64,000 nucleotides of DNA from Symsagittifera roscoffensis (lineage: Eukaryota; Xenacoelomorpha; Acoela; Convolutidae), in the NCBI RefSeq assembly GCF_963678635.1, contig NC_087064.1:37147716-37211715 (forward strand), in the 5' to 3' direction. This document shows, piece after piece, positions 61,356 to 64,000 of the stretch. The translations under genes were made by a program, and so were the position numbers. Under the pieces are notes generated by a model. That model saw only the letters and a program-made list of their open reading frames with translations. It ran no database searches and was not told where the DNA came from. Position 1 is the first letter of the stretch. Every line of letters begins with the position of its first letter.

Positions 61356-61871
61356 ATGAGTTGCACATGCCGAACTTGCACCAGGTCCATACCGAAAGCC
61401 GAAAAAAGTTACAACTGTGTAGCGTGTGGTTGTCACATGCATCTAGAACCAACATGCAAAGGATTATCAAACGTAGCCATCAACGGAATAAAGGAGCTTG
61501 GTCGCAACGCAATGTTACTCTGTAACGTCTGCATTGAAAACAACGAACGCGACAACTTCATTCGGAACAGGACTGTCAACAACCTGGAAGAAAAAATCAA
61601 CAAAACCTGTCTAGCAATGTTTCTCATTATCAAAAGGAATTTGTACTACATGCGCATTACAAACACAAACGATAGACAAGCTTGCGTATTCCGCATTTTA
61701 TTTGCAGGATTTTTCGGGGAAAAAATCTTTTTTGACGCACAAATGAGTGAATACAATAAAAATCTTCTACAAAACCAAACGCATATGATAATTCACAAGA
61801 CAATACAAATACGACACCTACAGCACCATCACATTTACACACTTTACGCAATAACCATCCTCTATGATTAG
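61356..61871 (+). pseudogene. PHD-type zinc-finger ORF1-like protein of a LINE, fragment
   Basis: From ATG 61356 the translation starts MSCTCRTCTR and continues with CVACGCHMHLEPTC, then LLCNVC, giving a Cys/His series of the PHD type within about 58 residues. A short helical stretch (NNLEEKINK) follows. ORF1 proteins of several non-LTR retrotransposons begin with such a finger followed by a coiled coil. After about residue 85 the text becomes low-quality, suggesting decay. A host PHD protein exon cannot be excluded. Confidence 0.5.
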
Positions 61872-62354
61872 TACCACTTATACAAATACACGTTATACAA
61901 TTACATTTTCGACCTCCGAACGGATAATACATACTAGTAAATTACAACGTAGCCCCATATCTTATCGAGCACTTCAACAATCAACTGTCGACGACACACA
62001 TACACAAAGTGTAGAAGAACCGCACACCTCAATTTTCGTTCTCAGAATGATCATCTTTTTAGCCCACGATGAGCCGACAAGTTGGATCTCTCAACCATTC
62101 CCTTTCCTATCCATCCAATCTCCAACACGACGATTTCCTCATTACAATTTCTGCCCACAATTATCTTGATTTGATTTCCACTACCTTACTAAAACACCAG
62201 ACTTCTTAAAACATAACCTACTATATTTTTCATAAAACATAACCTCTTATTTTCCTCAATATACCTACTATAATCAAGCCCAACGCGCGCAATACGTAAA
62301 TGCACATTGCCTACTCCCAACACTTTCATCGACATCTTACTATAAATTTACTAG
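61872..62354 (+). pseudogene. decayed coding-like stretch
   Basis: The plus strand here is C-rich and G-poor, like the flanking open frames, and one frame reads protein-like text broken by several stops (for example VNYNVAPYLIEHFNNQLST and later SLSYPSNLQHDDFLITISA). I interpret it as a damaged continuation of the PHD-bearing ORF1-like region. No domain is recognised. Confidence 0.3.
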
Positions 62355-62597
62355 ACCACTAAAAGACCCCTAATTAACAAACCCGATGACAACGAACTTT
62401 TTGACTCTATCCTTCGAGAACTAACTACTACACTTAACCTAAATCAATTCACCACCATAGGCTTAAATCAAACAATAAACCGATTCATTGCACAAAAAGC
62501 TGATCGATTCGCTATTAACCACTATGACCACACTGTCACTGGATATATGGAAGATTCACCATACGACATTGACCCTAACATCAGCCACATAACATAA
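62355..62597 (+). pseudogene. 81-codon open stretch, coding-like, no ATG start
   Basis: After a TAG at 62352 the frame stays open to TAA at 62595-62597. It reads as ordinary globular protein (ELFDSILRELTTTLNL, then RFIAQKADRFAINHYDH, then an acidic YMEDSPYDIDPN end). It lacks a start codon near its beginning, so it is a fragment or a 3' exon. Composition matches the preceding 500 bp. I do not recognise the family. Confidence 0.35.
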
Positions 62598-64000
62598 ACC
62601 ACTCACAATTTTTACACGTGTGTTTCGCTTTTTGTTTTTAGTTTTCACCAGCATTCATCTAAAAAAATAAAATTAAAATAAATTTTTTCAACTTTTTTTT
62701 GTGAAATCTAATTATGTAACATTAATTATTCTAGTGCAGTACAATTCAAAACAAATGCATTAAATTGATAGTTTTGTAGTACAATTTAATTATGAAGTCG
62801 TAATCTAATAAAGAAAAGTAAATCAATGAAAACTCACATTTTTATGTGCGCTCCTTATATAAAATCAGAATATTTGTCACTCACTCGCCCACATTTCACG
62901 CACTCTTTCCACGCAAAATATGCAACTCGTTCTCATGGAATTGTCCAATAAAAAAATCAAGTTTTAGAAACTAACTGATAACAACTTTAACTTGCTTTTA
63001 TGCATTTCAAAACTTTCCCTCAAAGGGTCGGAAGGAATTATAAATATGATTAAACTAACCAAGGCAGTTTTTAATACCACAAAACCAACCGCATGTATTA
63101 GAAAGTCTCATGGTACACAAACCAGATTAAACCCAGATTAAAACTGGACAAATTATTCTTTTGAAACCCACATTCAAGTTTTATTAAAAACACTTGAAAC
63201 ACTATAAACTCAAAAAACACAAAACACGACAATCTGATTTGGATGAAAGGACACAATCAAAGACAAAAAAGAGAAAAGCACCTGGGTAAAAAAAGTTGAA
63301 CACAAAAAGAGACTCTGCTCAAAGATACGGTAAAATTATACTCCCTCAACTGGCCTGACCCAACAGTAAAGGACGTCTTGAGCATACTCTAAAGCCGGCC
63401 TCACCGCCCGCGCTACACCACGCTTCAGACGCGCACTCTCATTTTCGATGAGACTAGCTCTATGGTGAGCGAATCTTTAAAATAACCGACACAAAATAAA
63501 AGGCTTTTGCGAAAACAACTAATAAAAATCACAGCTAAAACTGATCTCACTATCAAGGTGAAGATTTAAATTTGCAATGTATAAAGATTTCTTAGAGCAA
63601 AATAAACGAGCCGCAAAGGGAGATGAAAACTCCATGACATTCCGACTCTGGAATTGCAAACCTATTGGTTTGTTGCCGTAGCCACAACCCTCACATGATT
63701 TAAAGTATGAACCCAACATCGCAGCAAAGGTACCCATTGAAGAAGAACAATGGCCAACTCGATATTGAACCCACATACGAGTCCTAGTCACTGGGCGCTT
63801 TACACAGAGAAGTCAAACCCCATCTCGCTATTCCTATTTCATGAATAGTTGAGAATTCACGTAGTCTCACTCTTAACGAAATCAACAAATCATTGCAAAT
63901 CATCAATAATTCATGGACTTAAACTGAAACTGCTTGTTTTGTCTTCACACCGTTCAGTTTATCGCATACAAGCCTTTTTGGCCACAAGCAATTGTTACGC
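62598..64000. other. no gene called; AT-rich with one GC-richer patch
   Basis: At 62859 TTATATAAAATC looks like a TATA box and is followed by CACTCACTCGCCCACATTTC, but no coding frame follows. At 63390-63450 a GC-richer patch carries small inverted pairs (TCTCAT/ATGAGA). The minus-strand 90-codon frame 63519-63791 has Cys and aromatic residues but no motif I can name. Confidence 0.35.

Noticed and set aside
63340-63810. tRNA-derived SINE on the minus strand (TGGTGTAGCGCGG-like text and GGGTTCAATATC)
   Set aside because: The A- and B-box-like motifs are imperfect, wrongly spaced and lie in separate places; a genome copy search would be needed to support an element.

Overview
The window reads as AT-rich nuclear DNA of an invertebrate animal. 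The evidence is an intron-containing gene of the PHF7/G2E3 zinc-finger family, a DUF1917-like gene, four or five kinds of decaying retroelement (Ty3/gypsy-like, RT with a restriction-like endonuclease, Penelope-like with GIY-YIG, and PHD/SGNH ORF1-type fragments), and two long satellite arrays. I cannot name the species or phylum. There are no operons, tRNA, rRNA or CRISPR features that I can support.

Layout. 1-6.6 kb: a minus-strand Ty3/gypsy-like element cut by the left edge, with gag, zinc knuckle, protease, RT and RNase H all broken by stops and frameshifts. 7.3-10.6 kb: a 9-bp microsatellite abutting a plus-strand RT/endonuclease element with two frameshifts and one stop. 11.6-12.3 kb: a long perfect hairpin, one copy of a dispersed repeat, and a possible transposon end. 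12.3-19.8 kb: a degenerate satellite of about 550 bp per unit, each unit holding internal inverted arms. 19.8-24.1 kb: no recognisable gene. 24.1-25.8 kb: a minus-strand single-exon gene (560 aa, DUF1917-like plus coiled coil). 26.4-27.8 kb: a foldback-type element with perfect 22-bp inverted termini and inverted arrays of a 20-bp unit. 27.9-49.1 kb: a 21-kb satellite of about 377 bp per unit (about 56 units), with higher-order structure in multiples of about 1.14 kb and a conserved TATA box and T-run in most units. 50.0-58.6 kb: a minus-strand two-exon gene joining a PHF7/G2E3-type triple zinc-finger module to about 1,960 residues of mostly disordered and coiled-coil sequence. 59.0-60.5 kb: a 5'-truncated Penelope-like insertion with a 16-bp target duplication, 54-bp inverted repeats and a hammerhead-like motif. 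60.6-62.6 kb: fragments of LINE-type ORF1 proteins. 62.6-64 kb: nothing I can call.

Only the two minus-strand genes look like host genes under protein-level selection; the rest is mobile or satellite DNA. The strongest candidates for something undescribed are the 377-bp array, which looks like a tandem set of possible short transcription units with both array edges falling at the T-run, and the very long PHF7/G2E3-type fusion protein. The hammerhead-like element in the Penelope termini fits known biology of that family but departs from the canonical core.
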